From: JBDTSW01 sp963758845
GTDB taxonomy: Bacteria > Actinomycetota > Thermoleophilia > Solirubrobacterales > 70-9
Assembly: GCA_963758845.1 (NCBI GenBank)
Contig: CAVWWX010000002.1
Coordinates: 1,178,001-1,242,000 of the forward strand
DNA: 64,000 bases
Direction of reading: 5' to 3'
Position 1 is the first letter of the stretch. Each line of letters starts with the position of its first letter. A model generated the notes under the pieces. That model ran no database searches. It saw only the letters and a program-made list of their open reading frames with translations, and was not told the origin of the DNA. Position numbers and translations under genes: made by a program. Positions 62,293 to 64,000 of the stretch are shown piece after piece.

Positions 62293-63285
62293 GTGGCGTA
62301 CTTCCTGCTCGCGGTGAGCTTCGCCGTGATCCTCGCCGGGGCCCTGCTGTTCACCAACGCGGTGGAGTGGGCTGGCCACCGGCTGGAGCTGGGGGAGGGT
62401 GCGACCGGCAGCCTGCTCGCCGCCGTCGGCACGGCGATGCCCGAGACGCTGATCCCGATCGTCGCGATCCTGGGCGGCGCCGAGGGCGCCGAGGATGTCG
62501 CCGTCGGGGCCATCATCGGCGCGCCCTTCCTGTTGGCGACGATCGCGATGGCGCTCGTCGGGATCTCGGCGTTGATCTACAAAGGCCGGCGCGAGCAGGG
62601 CACCGAGCTCAACGCCGACGCAGAAACCCTCGACCGCGACCTCGTGTTCTTCCTGATCTTCTTCGCGGCCGGGATCGCGATCGGGATCGTCGCTCCGGAT
62701 GCCCTCCACCTGCCGCTGGCGGCGGTGTTCGTGATCGCTTATGGCGTCTACGCCCGGCGCACGATCCTCGGGGGCGGCGAGGTTCAAGAGGCCGAGACGA
62801 TCGGCCCGCTCTACATGGACCGGACGCCCGGGGACGACCCGCCCACCCCGACGATCATCCTTCAGTTCGTCATCGGCCTGGGGGGGATCGTGGGCGGCGC
62901 GCACCTGTTCGTCGATGAGCTCCTCACCGTCGCCGAGCAGGTCGGTATCGAGCCCCTCGTCCTCTCCCTGGTGCTGGCGCCGCTCGCGACCGAGCTGCCC
63001 GAGAAGGCGAACAGCTTCTTCTGGGTCCGCGAGGGGAAGGACAGCCTGGCCCTGGGGAACATCACCGGCGCGATGGTCTTCCAGTCCACGATCCCGATCG
63101 CGGTCGGCCTGCTGCTGACCGACTGGGAACTCGACAAGTTCGCCGTCGTCTCCGGTTGCCTGGGCCTGGCGGGCGGGGTGATCGCCTACTGGGCGCTCCG
63201 CAAGCGCAACCGGTTCGAGGCGTTGCCGGTCGCCATGTGGCTCGCCCTGTTCACGGCGTTCATCGTCTACGTCGCGGTCGCCTGA
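62293..63285 (+). CDS. Sodium/calcium exchanger family protein (YrbG-like)
   Basis: CaCA-type antiporter of 330 residues with about ten helices. The first alpha-repeat is LLAAVGTAMPETLIPIVAIL and the second is LVLAPLATELPEKANSFFWV. The paired acidic residues match the family's transport sites but the GN motifs are replaced by GTAMPET/ATELPE. It probably forms a unit with the upstream Cax gene. GTG start at 62293. The 3' end overlaps the convergent peroxiredoxin gene by 19 bp. Confidence 0.9.
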   Translation: MAYFLLAVSFAVILAGALLFTNAVEWAGHRLELGEGATGSLLAAVGTAMPETLIPIVAILGGAEGAEDVAVGAIIGAPFLLATIAMALVGISALIYKGRREQGTELNADAETLDRDLVFFLIFFAAGIAIGIVAPDALHLPLAAVFVIAYGVYARRTILGGGEVQEAETIGPLYMDRTPGDDPPTPTIILQFVIGLGGIVGGAHLFVDELLTVAEQVGIEPLVLSLVLAPLATELPEKANSFFWVREGKDSLALGNITGAMVFQSTIPIAVGLLLTDWELDKFAVVSGCLGLAGGVIAYWALRKRNRFEALPVAMWLALFTAFIVYVAVA

Positions 63286-63743
63286 AGCTCGGCCAGGGCC
63301 TCCAGCACGACGTCGTCGTGGGTCTTGGGCGAGACCTTGGGGAAGACCCGCGCGATCTTGCCGTCCGGGCCGACGATGAAGGTCGCGCGCGCGACGCCGA
63401 AGAAGCGCTTCCCGTACATCGACTTCTCGCCCCAGGTGCCGTAGGCCGTCGAGACGTCGTGGTCGGAGTCGGCGAGCAGGGTGAACTCGAGCGAGTGCTT
63501 GTCCGCGAAGTTCGAGACCCGCTTCACGGGGTCGGGCGAGATGCCGATGACCCGGGCCCCGGCCGCCGCGTAGTCGGCCGTGCGGTCGCGGACGCTGCAT
63601 GCCTGCTTCGTGCAGCCCGGGGTGTTCGCGCGGGGATAGAAGTAGAGGACGATCGTCGTGCCCGCGAGGTCCGAAAGCGTCACGTCTTCGCCGTGCTGGT
63701 CGGGCAGGGTGAAGTCCGGCGCGGTGTCGCCCGCTTCGAGCAT
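63267..63743 (-). CDS. bcp: Thioredoxin-dependent peroxiredoxin, BCP/PrxQ type
   Basis: Peroxide-reducing enzyme of 158 residues. The active site is YPRANTPGCTKQACSVRDRT, with the peroxidatic Cys44 and the helix-located Cys49 that resolves it in this class. DFTLPDQHGEDVTLSDLAGT and VIGISPDPVKRVSNFADKHS are typical. FFGVARATFIVGPDGKIARV is the C-terminal family block. It follows a cupin gene by 4 bp on the same strand. Confidence 0.94.
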   Translation of the reverse strand: MLEAGDTAPDFTLPDQHGEDVTLSDLAGTTIVLYFYPRANTPGCTKQACSVRDRTADYAAAGARVIGISPDPVKRVSNFADKHSLEFTLLADSDHDVSTAYGTWGEKSMYGKRFFGVARATFIVGPDGKIARVFPKVSPKTHDDVVLEALAELQATAT

Positions 63744-63747
63744 CGGC

Positions 63748-64000
63748 TCAGTCCTCCGGCCAGAAGTCAGGCGTGGTCTCGAGCTCGGCCTCCATGTCGC
63801 CCGAGCGGGTCGAGCAGATCACCAGCTCGGCGTCGTCGGGACCGTCGTTGTGGACCGAGCGGAACACGTCGGCGCCGACCCGGACGGCCGTGCGTGGACC
63901 GACCTCGACGACGTCGTCGCCAAGCTTGAACGAGAGCTTGCCGGAGATCACGAAGTAGATCTCCTCCTGGTTTCGGTGCCGGTGGCCGTACGAGCCCTTG
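63748..64000 (-). CDS. Cupin domain protein, 5'-partial
   Basis: The C-terminal part of a small cupin beta-barrel. The readable end is KGSYGHRHRNQEEIYFVISG, which carries the metal-binding H-x-H...E motif. It is followed by KLSFKLGDDVVEVGPRTAVR and FRSVHNDGPDDAELVICSTR with the second motif, in which the His is kept. The gene runs off the right edge, so the start is not seen. It is 4 bp upstream of bcp and may share its transcript. Substrate unknown. Confidence 0.8.
   Translation of the reverse strand, partial: KGSYGHRHRNQEEIYFVISGKLSFKLGDDVVEVGPRTAVRVGADVFRSVHNDGPDDAELVICSTRSGDMEAELETTPDFWPED

Overview
The window is a very GC-rich, gene-dense bacterial segment with short intergenic gaps, many 1-4 bp stop/start overlaps and frequent GTG starts. 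This, with a DUF4235 protein, a WS/DGAT acyltransferase, TgpA/DUF58/MoxR genes, a zinc-ribbon adenylate cyclase-AAA-TPR protein and several TetR/MarR regulators, suggests an actinomycete-like organism. A soil Thermoleophilia (Solirubrobacterales-like) relative is my best guess, by inference only. I saw no tRNA, rRNA, CRISPR, insertion sequence or phage gene.

Region by region. 1-10.2 kb: the end of a BKACE (DUF849) gene, then a co-directional string with a TetR regulator, an S66 LD-carboxypeptidase-like peptidase, a complete Opp/Dpp-type peptide importer and S58 (DmpA-like) and M20 peptidases. This looks like a peptide uptake and degradation operon. It carries at least 22 single-base indels and reads as an error-rich contig end. 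10.2-18.2 kb: ogt, an MBL-fold hydrolase, a sigma-70 family factor with a clear promoter, chrA, a wax-ester synthase/DGAT, L-2-hydroxyglutarate oxidase, an SRPBCC protein, a small basic protein and a PaaG-like isomerase. 18.2-24.9 kb: P450, lon, a divergent MarR regulator, and a TetR regulator divergent from a Baeyer-Villiger-type monooxygenase. 24.9-30 kb: a secreted beta-trefoil/TIM-barrel hydrolase, a 35-residue membrane peptide, a YihY protein and a secreted protein that appears to join a PHM-like dicopper core to a cupredoxin. 30.1-34.8 kb: a tight five-gene lipid-modification operon (SDR, SRPBCC, COG2907 flavoprotein, DUF1365, Cfa-type methyltransferase). 35-42.2 kb: a CoA-transferase, MoxR-DUF58-transglutaminase on the minus strand and a divergent Ser/Thr kinase with a shortened C-lobe. 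42.2-45.5 kb: DUF4235, a second YihY, GNAT, a SAM-methyltransferase-like protein and a LysM/M15 peptidase. 45.5-49.3 kb: an OpuC-type compatible-solute importer ending in a strong terminator. 49.4-54.6 kb: HAD, AI-2E permease, NUDIX, a 354-bp gap full of GC-rich hairpins, a membrane protein, DUF2203, an EVE protein, a degenerate alpha/beta hydrolase and a ferritin-like protein. 54.6-64 kb: the large cyclase-AAA-TPR protein, a small Cys-motif protein with an ArsA ATPase, a lipoprotein, two cation exchangers, a BCP peroxiredoxin and the end of a cupin gene.

Functionally this is mostly chromosomal housekeeping, lipid and stress biology. The least explained items are the PHM-like/cupredoxin protein, the structured gap at 51.7-51.9 kb, the shortened kinase, the face-to-face lon/marR promoters and the operator squeezed between tetR and the monooxygenase gene.
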